A stretch of 64,000 bases of DNA, taken from NCBI RefSeq assembly GCF_022682495.2, contig NC_071388.1:85747073-85811072 (forward strand), given 5' to 3'. The position numbers were made by a program, and so were the translations under genes. This stretch comes from Desmodus rotundus. Lineage: Eukaryota; Chordata; Mammalia; Chiroptera; Phyllostomidae. Shown here piece by piece: positions 11,993-22,534 of this stretch (positions are counted from its first letter, which is position 1; each line of letters starts with the position of its first letter). Under the pieces are notes generated by a model. The model did not search any database. It was not told the DNA's origin and saw only the letters and a list, made by a program, of their open reading frames with translations.

Positions 11993-12212
11993 TCTGACAA
12001 TGACCAGAGGGGATGCGGAAGAGAGATAATGGGGGAAAGAAGGGGAAGCATCAAATCAAGGAACATTTATAAAGGACCTATGGACAAGGACAATGGAGGG
12101 CAAGAATTGAAGTTGGGAGACAGGGGATGGGCAGGGCAGGGGAGAGCAATGGGGGAAAATGAGGACAACTATAATTGAACAACAATAAAAAAATTAATTA
12201 AAAACATTTTTA

Positions 12213-12226
12213 AAAAGAAAATGCTG
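12213..12226. repeat. Target-site duplication of the 8-12 kb L1, right copy
   Basis: Exact copy of 8043-8056, directly after the A-rich L1 tail. Confidence 0.9.
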
Positions 12227-12500
12227 AAAAATTTTCAAAAACAATAAAGCATATTAAAAATAATGTTCTTATTAAACATATCAATATAACATCAAAAGTA
12301 AAATGAAATATATTATATTTAAATATTGATATTTTCTAAGTCCATTTTGGAATGTTCTTTATAAGACATAATACATTAGTTCATGTAATCCATAAATATA
12401 CATTGAGCTGCACTCAAAAATGTTGGTATTGGGAAGTGTATGGTCAAAAAAGGTTAATCATTGTAATGTGCAGAAAACCAACATAACACCCAACGGCTGG
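12227..12500. other. Unassigned AT-rich sequence
   Basis: Continuation of the pre-insertion locus to the right of the L1. No repeat or exon recognised. Confidence 0.4.
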
Positions 12501-13248
12501 GAACACGCTCTCTGGCTGTTTCCACCACCCGGCCCTTGTCTGCCTTCAAGTATTTCACAACCAATAAAAAAGGGAAAAATCTTTGAATTAAAGGCTAAAC
12601 TCAACAATGAAAAGAAAGAAAAGAGGAAGGAGACTGTGAAGAAAGTGATTGCCATATGACTGTGGGGAAGGATGTTAGCTTTCTTTTCCAGGTGTATTGA
12701 ATCTCTACTTGATGAACTATGCCAAGAGTCAGCCAGACATGGCCATCATGACTGTCAACAGCTTTGTGAAGGACTGTGAAGGTCTCGATCCTCTTATTCT
12801 AGCCTTGGCAGTGGAACCATGGGGTACAACTGGGTGGACAGAGTACAGAATATCTCTGTGAGCCCCTCCACAAGTGTTGGAAGGATGAATATTCTTATGT
12901 TCAGAAAACAGGAGCAGTCCGCATGGCAAAACTCCATATCAGCGCCCAAATTGTAGAAGATCAGTGATTTCTATATTCTCTGCAGAATCTCATAGAAGAT
13001 TCAAATTCAGTGGTAATGGCTAGTATTATTAGTACTGTTATCTGAAATCAGTGAATCGCACCCAAAGAGGAACTTACTGGATCAGAACCCACAGAACATT
13101 AATGGGTTGACAGCTCTGAATGAGTGCACTGAATGGGGACAGATCTTGGACTGCCTGTCCAATTGTTACAGAATTAACCCATTGGGGAATCCAGATACTG
13201 TTACCGAAACAAGCCCCTCCACCAGGGTCTTCCCGTACTATAGTGATG

Positions 13249-13810
13249 TGTGGGAAACCGTTCCAAGCGTGGGAAATGTGGCTCAGCCCCCACTTGGTAA
13301 ACCAGTGGGGAGTGAAGTAGGCGGGCAGGACCCACGTCCATGGATAAGTTCTCCAGTGGGAAATCAGGCCTGCATTGTACTTAGACTGCTATGAGACTTG
13401 CTCTTGCTAAAAACTCCCTCACCCTGAATTGAGGAAGCAAATGTTTACTGAGTATCTTTATCTTCCCAGAATCTGGGCTAGACCCCCCAGGTATGGGACA
13501 AAGCCTTTTCGACCATTTCTCCTTTTACATTGCAAATATCCCCCTTTGATGTACTCAGTGACTTCCTCTCCTGTGTCTGCAAAGATAACCACCCCAAACA
13601 AACCTATGAATAATAAACGAGGACCATCTTTGACGTAGGAGGCCTAGAAAAACAATAAAGCCTGTCCAGGCGGGGGTGAAGAGGTCTCTCTCTAACTTGG
13701 AGAGTGGCCACGTAGCCCCTTTTCCCCCACCGGATTTCTATAGTCCGTGTGTATGTGTGTTTGAATACTGAAACCTCAACAGCAGATCTTGCGGGACGAG
13801 ATCCGCGTCA
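13249..13810 (+). mobile_element. Solo LTR, family B, plus orientation, nested in the minus copy
   Basis: Starts TGTGGGAAACC and ends GATCCGCGTCA, giving canonical TG...CA ends, with a perfect 6-bp TSD GTGATG at 13243-13248 and 13811-13816. It carries AATAAAGCCTGTCC near 13655, a polyadenylation signal at the R region. It is homologous end to end with the minus-strand copy that follows and with 2589-3183. Length is 562 bp. It inserted at the extreme edge of the older minus copy: its TSD is composed of one flank base plus the terminal TGATG of that copy. Solo LTR, no viral genes. Confidence 0.85.
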
Positions 13811-14372
13811 GTGATGCAGACTCTGGCCCTCAGGGTCTGTGTATTGTGGCTGCGACCAACAAATTCACGTGGACTACAGAAGTCCTGTGGAGGAAAGGGA
13901 CGGCATGGCCTCTCTCTAAGTGAGAGAGGGCCCCGACCCCTACCTGGACAGGCTTTTATTGTTTTTCTGGGCACATTATATTGAGGATGGTCCTCATTTA
14001 CTATGCACAGGTTCACTTCAGGTGGTTACCTTTTACAGATAACAAAGGAAAAAATGTTGCTAATTACTTCAAAGAAAAAGGATATTTGCAAATGCAAGGG
14101 GAGAGGTGGTTGAATTGGTCACACTTGATACTTAGCACAGATTTTAGGAAGTTACTTTAAAGATATGCAGTAAACATTTGCTGCCTCAATTCAGGGTGAG
14201 AGAGTTTTAGCAAAAAGCAAGCCTCAAAGCAGCCTAGGTACAACGCAGTCCTGGTTCCCCACGGGAAAACCAATCTGTGGGCTCAGCTCCTGTGTGCTGA
14301 CTTGCTCCCCGCCAGTTTTCCAAATCAGGGGCTGGGCTACATTCACCATGCCATGCAGACAGGCTTCCTATA
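13811..14372 (-). mobile_element. Solo LTR, family B, minus orientation
   Basis: On the minus strand it runs from TATAGGAAGCC (14372) to GTCTGCATCA (13812), with CAATAAAAGCCTGTCC near 13965 as polyadenylation signal. Its own TSD is CTATAG at 13238-13243 and CTATGG at 14373-14378 (one mismatch), with the plus-strand LTR now lying between its end and its left TSD. It shows the same blocks as 2589-3183, such as CTTTAAAGATATGCAGTAA on the plus strand. No viral coding sequence. Confidence 0.82.
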
Positions 14373-17129
14373 CTATGGTTCTCCCTGCCTTCTGTCAGGT
14401 GTTAGGAATTGTGGCTCTCAATGCCAAAGTTTGGTAAAAAGGAAAGGAACTATTCATTCAAAAGTTATACAGATTTAGAATAATGGCAGAATGTCACCAT
14501 TAAATCTCAAAGTCCCTTTAAAACACCCACAAACACACAGTCCTGCCTCCCCTTGCTAAACCAGGCCAGTCAGGGGTACCTCATCTCAGGAAAAGAAATA
14601 GAAGTCTGTAGCTTGGCTAGACTCCCTGTTCCTCCCTGTAATCCATGCTCATCTGACAGGTCTCCCACAGTCCCCAGCACCATGAGCTGTGTCACCCTGA
14701 TCTCCAGTTGTTAACCCAAAACCATGTGGCACTTCCCCATGGCCTGCCAGCCTTGTTGTCTCTCATTCTCTCATCCCTTGTGGCAGCCTGCCTTTTTAAA
14801 TCCCAACCTGGAACCTCCTCCGTAACCCCATCTCCGACTCCTCCCACAATGGGCTACCCCTGCAAGCACTCCTGTATTCTCTGCCTTTTTTGCCTGCCAC
14901 AGTTAGTCCAGGAGGCATGGCTCCAAGGTGTGGAGCAAACCACCTCCAAGCTCTTGTGTAGGTGCTGTAGCAAGAGGAGCTGCCTCCCAATTACATCATG
15001 GGTCAAAGTAACTCCTATTTCCCTAGCTACCCTGCTGATGATATGCAAAATAACTGCTTTTGCATATAGGTATGAAGTTAGCCTGCTGTTGGCATGCCAA
15101 ATAACGCTCAGTGGCCCTTCTCCAGGTCTCCCATCCCCCAGCCACACTTGTGGTGGGGCCTCTCAGCCTACACCCCTGACACAATTGTGATCCTAGAGAT
15201 GACAGGGAGGCTCAGAGCATCTCTGAGTGGGTAACTTCCCATCTGTCTCATGGCAACTCAGCAGTGGTGCCTTCAGCAGTAAAAGCCCTAAAGAAATTTC
15301 TAGAGTTGTTACCCAGTGACTCTGCTTACTGCTGTAGTGGAGCTATTTCTCTGGAAACCATCAGAAACACAGGAACTGGTCCAGCATGTCTTGAGTTTGG
15401 CAACACATGATTCTGATAATTCTGACCTTCAACACAGGGGCTATATTTATTGGCAGCTTCTCTCAATGAATGCTGTCACAGCCAAAAAACTAGTCTTGTC
15501 TAAGAAGCCACTGATCTCTGAGAAGACAGATGTTACTGAGCCAACTCTGCTGGGTGAGCTTACATGCCACACTGGTTCTTTGGACTCTGAGCATCACAAG
15601 CCTCCCAATGCTTTTGTGGCAGTCATGGAATCCATTGCAAACAATTGCTAATACATCATGGGAGCGCTGTGACAACCCTGTTGGCACCACCATTGCAATC
15701 AACCTGAAACAACAGCAGGTTACTCTCAAGGTAACCTTCTGGGGGACCCTTTAAACCTTGACCCTGGTTCCCCAGTCAATGTGCCACAGGTATCCTCCCT
15801 GTAGGCAGGTACGTGGGAGCAGGGATCTCTTAGGAAGGGGACTAGACAGTCTGGAGGGGCAATCCTTCATCCCATCATTAGTGCCCGCAATCTTTGCTCC
15901 TTCACCTACTGCTGCTGTGCTCAGCAGTCGTCTGAATGATCTCTTTAAACTTTACGGGATAGACATGGCACTGGTGGATACGTGGCTCCTAAGGTTGTCT
16001 GGCTGCCTGCAGTGAAGGATAAAGGCTTGAAGATTTCCAGAAAATTTACTCATAGCCAACGGTACATCTATGTAGAAATGAACTTCACCAACTAAGCTCT
16101 GTAGCACATGACAGACTTTGCAATCCAGTTTAATAAGAATAGCTTTGGAGTCACCCCCAGCACTCCTCTGGCCATTTATACACCACTGACGCCAAACCAG
16201 AGCATTGATGTCTCCCTGTCTCTCAATACCTTGGGCCCAGTCGTGAAGATGGAACCTCCAGTAACCTGTAGATACCTGTGAAAACCAATATTAATGTCTT
16301 CTACTTCAACCACCTTATCCCACTCAGTGTGCTCTTTGCAGAAGGTGGCAAAATGGAAAGCTAGGTCTTCCTTGCAACATGGAAGGATATTCCCAATGAA
16401 AATGAACTTCAGCTTCAGCTTAAGGAATGTCATTTTAATGCTGACATTGCTCCCAGCAAGTTGCAAAACAACAACGTTTATATAATTGCCAAGAGGAATG
16501 TGGAAGGGCATGCTCTACCAATCTTTTAAGCTCACTAATGGCATTTGGATCCTGGCTAAGATACATATCCAGCCCGGAAACCCTATTTACTCTATCGCTG
16601 AAGTGTAGAGCTCCTGCAGTCTCTCAGTACATCTATCAGGTCTACGAAAACATTTTGAAAAATTAAAAACTAATAGACTGGTCTGGTGCTGTCTGGCCAC
16701 CTTGTGATCAGTGCAAGCCAAGAACTCTTAACCAGAAGAAATTGTATTACCGTATAGAATCTGAACCCAAATACACTGAGGTCACCCGCCAAGGTAGGGA
16801 CTAGTCTAACCTGTGCTAACATCAGGACACAACCTGTTGGACGTTTGCAATCACTGCTTCATTCACTTCCTACCTGCTGCTGCTATCTGCCCTTACTCGT
16901 GGGCTTCTCCACACTGTGTCAATGCCAGCATTTTTTAGTGTAGTTTGATATATTGCAACTGAGAGCTCATTTCAAAAGCAGAACAAGACAAAAATATTAA
17001 AGGAAAAGTGTCACTGAAAAAAAATAAAAGATGAGAGAACAGAGCACTGCACTGTATTTCCTCCTCCTCAAAAGTTTGTTATTCCTAAACCATTATAATT
17101 AATACTTCCACAACATTAGCTATTTATTC

Positions 17130-17275
17130 CCAGCAAATGAAATTAAATATTATTTATAGTGTTCAAGGCTCTAAGTGTATCAGAAGCAGGATTATATTAT
17201 ATAATTTATAATTATTTATATATTATATGTTAATTTATAATTATATATTTTGTTATATAATAAAATTCAAAACAG
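17130..17275. repeat. AT-rich low-complexity tract
   Basis: Nearly pure A/T between 17190 and 17270, with short TATAATTTATAATTA-type inverted strings. Simple sequence rather than a gene. Confidence 0.7.
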
Positions 17276-17546
17276 GCGCTTGAGGAAAATATGAGTTGGG
17301 TGTCTATAAAGCCAAGTGGTCTAAAATAGCGTTGCTAGTAAGATAGCAAAAAAAAAAAAAACTGGAAAAGACTTGAACTTTAAAAGTCTAAGAATCTTCA
17401 GTGTAACCAATAATATTTGAAATGTATTTTATTGTTTTGATCATAGGTAAAAGTCAAAAATATCCTTCCTATTACTGGAGTTCCCAAACTGCTTCTTCGG
17501 GTTCACTGTTGTACAAACTATTATTAAATTCTTTCTTTGTGGTATA

Positions 17547-17669
17547 CTGGGTAAAGCAAAAGTAGTTTTACAGTTGTTTGTATGAAAAACAACACAACAA
17601 TTAGTAACTAATAATACAGCAGTAAACTGTGTTTCCCATACAATTGTAAACCTACTTTTTCCCACCCTG
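17547..17669 (+). mobile_element. Mariner-type MITE
   Basis: The 123-bp element has long imperfect terminal inverted repeats: CTGGGTAAAGCAAAAGTAG at the left and, complemented from the right end, CAGGGTGGGAAAAAGTAGG. Both continue into a TTTACA(A/G)TTG block. A TA dinucleotide precedes the left end (17545-17546); the right-hand TA has probably mutated to TG. The GGGCAAAAGTAGGTTTACA-type TIR fits Tc1/mariner non-autonomous elements, which expanded recently in bats. No transposase. Confidence 0.8.
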
Positions 17670-17758
17670 TGTATATGTTTTTAAAGACAAGCTATAAAAT
17701 ATATGGTCTATATCATTTTGTAGTATAAATGTGTTTTTATTGAGAATTCTTCTTCTAG

Positions 17759-17889
17759 GTGACGTCACTGTGAAGAGAATCTTGGACAACAAAACCAAAC
17801 GAAATGGCAGCTTGTTAAAGAAAATGCAGTCTGTCTACAGAGCATCTCATGTGAAACGAGCTATGGTTGGTACGCATCGGAAAGTCTCG
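17759..17889 (+). other. Possible unrecognised exon (43 open codons after a splice-acceptor-like site)
   Basis: A pyrimidine-rich stretch ending TTCTTCTTCTAG (17747-17758) looks like a good splice acceptor. It is followed by an uninterrupted frame that translates with a basic composition (starts DVTVKRILDNKTKRNG, then SLLKKMQSVYRASHVKRAM) before a TGA at 17890. A weak donor-like GTACGC occurs at about 17868. A perfect CRE-type octamer TGACGTCA sits at 17760-17767. I do not recognise the protein. It could equally be a decayed retrocopy fragment or chance. Confidence 0.25.
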
Positions 17890-17892
17890 TGA

Positions 17893-19233
17893 CACCCGAA
17901 ATATCAAGTATGGTATTTAAAATACACATCACTATTTCACTCACCCCCAAATAAACTGCCCAAATTTCAATCATACAACTAGTTGCAACACAGATCTCCT
18001 ATTAGCCTTGTAACACCACTACCATTGCTTGTGTGTGCCTTGTCGTTGACTTCGGGGAAACCCAATGGATGCGTCTTTGTCCATTGTATCTGCAAGGTCA
18101 TGCGAGTGGAAATTAGAGACGTTAAATTTTCCATCTCCAGGTTGTAAAACCTCTGTTTAAAAAACACTTTTGAATATGCTTTATTAAGGTAAGGTTCAAA
18201 GGAGAAAAGACATGGGACCTTTAAAAAAATCTTGAAGTGTTAGGAATTCTGCATGTGTAGGTAAAGAAAAATTGTTGAGTTGAGCCAGAAATGCGACCAT
18301 GCTCTGAGCACTGAGGTTCCCAGGCAGAGGCCCCAGAGGCCCCTCTTGAACCAAATCAGATGGGTCTCCAGTCTTCTCTACTTAGCTTCTCATCTGATTC
18401 TGACATTCAGCTTCCATTTAAGAATTTTTTTGAAAAACACATCCTACTGCCTTAAAAAAAGTGTGAACATGACTGGATACAGCAATTTTGTGATATTGTC
18501 TAGTCCTGATGTCAGTGGATGGTAAATTGGACTGTAAAAGGAAGTCAAAAGAAGGCAAAGGACCCATTTCTTGATGAAGCGTGCACACAGGGGACACACT
18601 GAGTAGGAAGATCAAGAAGGAACAAAGACTGAGCCACACAGTAAAATTCCAATTTCTGACTTGTTCTAAGAGATGGAAAGAGGCTGACAAGTTCGATAAT
18701 GCGGAACACTGACCACAAAGAGAATAGATTATAAAAGGAAGGAGAAGCAACTCCACTCTTCTTCACATAAGTGTAAGAGTAAATAGAGTTTACTCTTTAC
18801 TCTTTACTCTGTACATAGAGTTCTCTATTTTCCAAGGTGAAGCTATAATTTTTACTTCCAATGTTTTTCACCTTAGCTTCTTGTCTTACTTTTATAATTT
18901 ATTAACTTATTTTAACTATGAAAGTATTGTAGTCTCATAACCAAAGAGATGGGTGTAATTGTTAAAAATTAAATAATTATATAGGAATATTAGCATGTTT
19001 ACATCGATAATACTGTTTCCTAAGTTCAGTGTAATGTTTTGGTGAAAACATTAAAAACTCAAATATAAACATGTAAAAAATGAAAAAAAGACCTAGTAAA
19101 ACTAGTATTTACTTAGTACACAATAATTTGAAACATTAAAAGTAAAGAGCCTGATCTCTTTTTAAATAAACAAAAAAATCTTATCAAGATTAGTTACAAG
19201 GGTGCTTGCTTTCTTTTCATCACATTAACTTAG
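17893..19233. other. Unassigned sequence
   Basis: No repeat family recognised. A small direct repeat of TTTACTC (three units) lies at 18789-18810. The open frames around 18280-18766 occur on both strands at once and have no domain content. Confidence 0.4.
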
Positions 19234-19244
19234 GTTATAAAGTT

Positions 19245-19441
19245 GCCCTGGCTGGTGTGGCCTGCTAACCAAAGGGCGCCAATTCTATTCCCAGTCATGG
19301 CACATGCCTGGGCTGTGGGCCAGCTCCCCAGTAGGGAGCTTGCAAGAGGCAACCACACATTGATGTTACTCTCCCTCTCTTTCTCCCTCCTTTCCCCCTC
19401 TCTAAAAATAAATAAATAAAATCTTTATTTAAAAAAAAACA
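19245..19441 (+). mobile_element. VES-type tRNA-derived SINE
   Basis: Begins GCCCTGGCTGGTGTGGCC and carries the head with a tRNA-like A box, the GGCACATGCCTGGGCTGTGG middle, GAGGCAACCACACATTGATG, then the CTCCCTCTCTTTCTCCC-rich tail and an A-rich end. Near-perfect TSD: GTTATAAAG at 19234-19242 and GTTATGAAG at 19443-19451. VES SINEs are chiropteran-specific. Confidence 0.9.
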
Positions 19442-19481
19442 TGTTATGAAGCAAATATTGCTTCTATGCTTTGGTGAACTA

Positions 19482-19492
19482 TAATGCTCTTT
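19482..19492. repeat. Target-site duplication of the 19.5-25.4 kb L1, left copy
   Basis: TAATGCTCTTT, repeated exactly at 25358-25368. Confidence 0.85.
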
Positions 19493-21465
19493 ACTTTTTT
19501 TTTTTTTACTGATTCAATCTATATTGTATTGCTTTCCATTACCATTTATTCCCTTTATGCTGATCTCACCCCAGCATCACTAGTATTGTCCATGTCCATG
19601 AGTACTTTTTCCTTTTGCTCAATCCCTCCACTAGCTGTCATCCTACTCTTCATTATAAGTCTGTCCCAATTTTCCTTGTTAGTTCAGTCTGTTCATTAGA
19701 TTCCACATATGAGTGAAATCATATATTTCTCTTTCTCTGACTGGCTTATTTCACTTAGCATAATGTTCTAGTTCCATCCATATTGTTGCAAAGGGCAAAA
19801 TTTTCTTTTTTATGGCCAAGTAGTAGTCCATTGTGTAAATGTCCCATAGTTGTTTTATCTATTCATCTACTGATGGACACTTGGGCCGCTTCCTTATCTT
19901 GGCAATTGTAAATAATGCTACAATGAACATAGGGGTACCTATGTTCTTTTGAATTAGTGTCTTGGGTTTCTTTGGATGAATCCCAGAAGTAGGATTGCTG
20001 GGTCATAAGACAGTTCCATTTTTAATTTTCTGAGGCATCTCAATAGTGCTTTCCACTGTGGTTTCACCAATCTGCATTCCCACCAACAGTGCAAAAGTAT
20101 TCCCCTTTCTCCACATCCTTGCCAGCACTTGTTGTTTGTTGATTTATTGATGATAGCCTTTCTGACAGGTGTGAGGTGATATCTCATTGTGGTTTTAATT
20201 TGCGTATCACTGATGATGAGTGACATTGAGCATCTTTTCATATGTCTATTGGCCATCTGTATGTTCTCTTTGGAGAAGTGTCTCTTCAGATCTTTTGCCC
20301 ATTTTTTAATTGGGTTGTTTGCTTTTTTGGTGTTGAGTTTTGTTAAGTGCTTTATAAATTTTGGATATTAACCCTGTATCGAAAACATCGGTGAATATGC
20401 TCTCCCATTATTCAAGTTGTCTTTTATTTTGTTGATTTCCCTTTACTGTACAAAACATTTTTAGTTTGATGCAGTCCCATTTATTTATTTTTTCTTTTGT
20501 TTCCCTTGCCTGGGGAGATATACCTGAAAAAATATTGCTACAAGTAATGTCTGAGATTTTGCTGCCTATGTCTTCTAGGATTTTTATGGTTTTGGGTCTA
20601 ACATTTAAGTCATTAATCCACTTTGAATTTCTTCTTCTATGTGGTGTGAGAAGGTGGTCTAGTTTTATTTTTCTGCATGTATCTGTCCAATCTTCCCAAC
20701 ACCATTTATGAAAAAACTATTTTTAGTCCATTGTTTGTGCTTGCTTCCTCCGTTGAATATTAATTGACTATAGTGTTGTGGGTTTATTTCTGGGCTCTCT
20801 ATTCTGTAACATCGACCTATGTGTCTTTTTATGACAGTACCATACTGTTTTGATTACTGTGGCCTTATAGTATGGTTTGATATTAGGTAGCATGATTCCT
20901 CCAAATTTGTTCTTCTTTCTCAGGATTGCTGTTGCTCTGCAGGGCCTTTTGTGGTTCCATGCAAATTTTTGAAATATTTGTTCTAGTTCTGTGAAATACG
21001 TCATTGAAATCTCGACAGAAATTGCATTGAATCTATAGATTACTTTGGGTAATGGACATTTTAATGATGTTAATTCTTCCTATCCATGAACATGGTATGT
21101 GCTTCCACTTATTTGTTTCTTCTACTTCTTTCTTCAATGTCTTATAATTTTCTGAGTACAGATCTTTTACACCCTAAGTGAGGTTTATTCCTAAGTACTT
21201 TATTCTTTTTATAGCAGTTGTAAATGGAATTGTTATCTTAATTTCCCTTTCTGTTACTTTGTCATTCACATATAAAAATTCATCTCTTTCTGGATATTAA
21301 TTTTACTTCCTGTTGTTTTGCTGAATTCATTTATCAGTTCTAGTAGTTCCTTGGTGGAATCTTTGGTGTTCTCTATACACAGTATCTTGTCATCTGTAAA
21401 CAATGACAGTTTTACTTCTTCTTTTCCAATTTGGATGCCTTTTATTTCTTCTTGTTGTCTGATGT

Positions 21466-21650
21466 ATGTGAGTAGGACTTGCAGTACTATGCTGAATAAG
21501 AGAGGTGAAAGCAGACATCCCTATCTTGTTCCTGATCTTAAGGGGAACACTGTAGTTGTTGCCTGTTGAGTATGTTGCTGGCAGTGGGTTTGTCATATAA
21601 AGCCTTTATTATGTTTAGGTATGTTCCCTCTAATCCCACTTTGCTAAGAG
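21466..21650 (-). repeat. ORF2 segment, resident copy of an internal duplication
   Basis: This stretch (plus-strand landmarks GAATAAGAGAGGTGAAAGC and CCCTCTAATCCCACTTTGCT) is at its expected place in ORF2. A second copy with about 12 differences over ~170 bp lies at 22540-22712. Confidence 0.8.
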
Positions 21651-22534
21651 TTTTGAACATAAGTGGGTGCTGGATTTTAGCAAATGCTTTTTCTGCATCT
21701 GTTGATATGATTATGTGGTTTTTATCCTTTGATCTATTGTTGATGTGGTGAATCACATTTATTTATCGTGTGAATGTTATGCCAAACTTGCATTCCTGGA
21801 ATAAATCCTACTTGGTCATGGTGTATTATCTCTAATGCATTGCTGTATTTGGTTTGCTAATATTTTTTGAGGATTTTAGCGTCTATGTTCATCAGGGAAA
21901 TTGGCCTATAACTTTTTTTCTTTGTTGTATCTTTGTCTGGTTTTGGAGTTAGGATAATGCTGGCCTTATAAAAAGAGTTTGGGAACTTTCCTTCCTCTTG
22001 AATTTTATGAAATAATTTGAGAAGAAGAGGCATTAGTTCTTCTTGGAAAGTTTGGTAAAATTCACCTGTGAAGCCATCCAGTCCAGGGCTTTTGTTTGTT
22101 GGAAGTTTTTTTTATTATTGCTTCAATTTCACTAGGTGTAATCTGTCTATTCAGAGTCTCCGATTCTTCCTGATTTATTTTTGGAAGATTATATGTTTCT
22201 AGGAATTTATCCATTTCTCCCAGGTTGTCTGTCCAGTTTGCTGGTATACAGTTGTTCAGAATATTTTATTACAATCCTTCATATTTCTTTGGTGTGAGTT
22301 ATTTCTCCTCTTTCTCTGTCATTTTATTTATTTGGGTCCTTTCTTTTTTTCTTGATGAGTCTGGTTAAAGGTCTGTCAATCTTGTTTATATTTTCAAAGA
22401 ACCAACTATTGGATTCATTGATCTTTTATATCATTTTTATAGACTCTATTTCACTTATTTCTGCTCTGATCTTTATTATCTCCTTTCTTCTACTCACTTT
22501 TGGCTTTTATTTTTTCTTCTTCTCTGATTGCTGT

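Larger units (their letters stand above)
8057..12212 (+). mobile_element. LINE-1 element with ORF1 replaced by tandem monomers and partial ORF2
   Basis: The element starts GGATCCAAGATGGTGG, the same 5' end as the L1 at 19493-25357 on the other strand, and the two 5' UTRs align over roughly 750 bp (8057-8800). Beyond that the architecture is abnormal. No ORF1 coiled-coil or RRM sequence is present. A pyrimidine-rich block of three ~375-bp monomers occupies about 8905-10055. An ORF2 fragment then begins around 10200, inside the endonuclease domain. The RT domain is present but broken, and the sequence jumps from just past the FADD motif to the L1 3' end (about 11990-12212, with AACAATAAAAAAATT). 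A 14-bp TSD flanks the whole, so it inserted as a unit. Alternative: an ordinary L1 that later suffered internal rearrangement. Confidence 0.85.
13166..15181 (-). mobile_element. LTR-like insertion A in the AP2B1 pseudogene (host of the nested LTRs)
   Basis: A 6-bp TSD, CAATTG, lies at 13160-13165 and 15182-15187; joining across it restores the adaptin reading (CTGTCCAATTGTGATCC). On the minus strand the element starts TGTCAGGGGTGTAGG and ends near AATTCTGTAA. After removing the nested LTRs it is about 880 bp. A TATA-like string (ATTTAAAAAGGCAGG on the minus strand, about 14791-14804) lies mid-element as in LTR U3 promoters. I see no gag/pol/env sequence, so this looks like a solo LTR of an unassigned family. 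The 97-160 codon open frames here on both strands are not gene-like. Confidence 0.65.
12500..17030 (+). pseudogene. AP2B1: Processed pseudogene of AP-2 complex subunit beta (beta-2 adaptin), interrupted by LTRs
   Basis: The intact gene encodes the large beta subunit of the AP-2 clathrin adaptor. The start codon position is now TTG at 12536, followed by KYFTTNKKG and IFELKAKLNNEKKEKRK, which identify beta-2 (or the close AP1B1) adaptin. Later blocks include MNYAKSQPDMA, LTALNECTEWGQI near 13110, PSETQELVQHVLSLA near 15360, GYIYW and HKPPNAF in the hinge, then ear-domain text FTNKALQHMTDF-like and KMEPP, ending IYQVYENILKN and TAA at 16664-16666. A 3' UTR follows to an A-rich end near 17020. 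No introns are present. Large deletions remove most of the trunk (the join near 15316 goes from the SDS/DYY region to LLTAIVKLF-like sequence), with many stops and frameshifts. At 13160 an LTR cluster splits the frame. Not functional. The 3' UTR and hinge favour AP2B1 over AP1B1. Confidence 0.93.

Noticed and set aside
13166..15181. A single full-length endogenous retrovirus between inverted LTRs
   Set aside because: ERV LTRs are direct repeats; here the family-B copies are inverted and have independent TSDs, and no gag/pol/env sequence was seen.
14708..15190. 160-codon open frame on the plus strand
   Set aside because: Lies inside the LTR-like insertion A, read against its likely orientation, with no recognisable protein.
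16176..16511. 111-codon frame on the minus strand
   Set aside because: Antisense shadow of the AP2B1 pseudogene ear-domain region.
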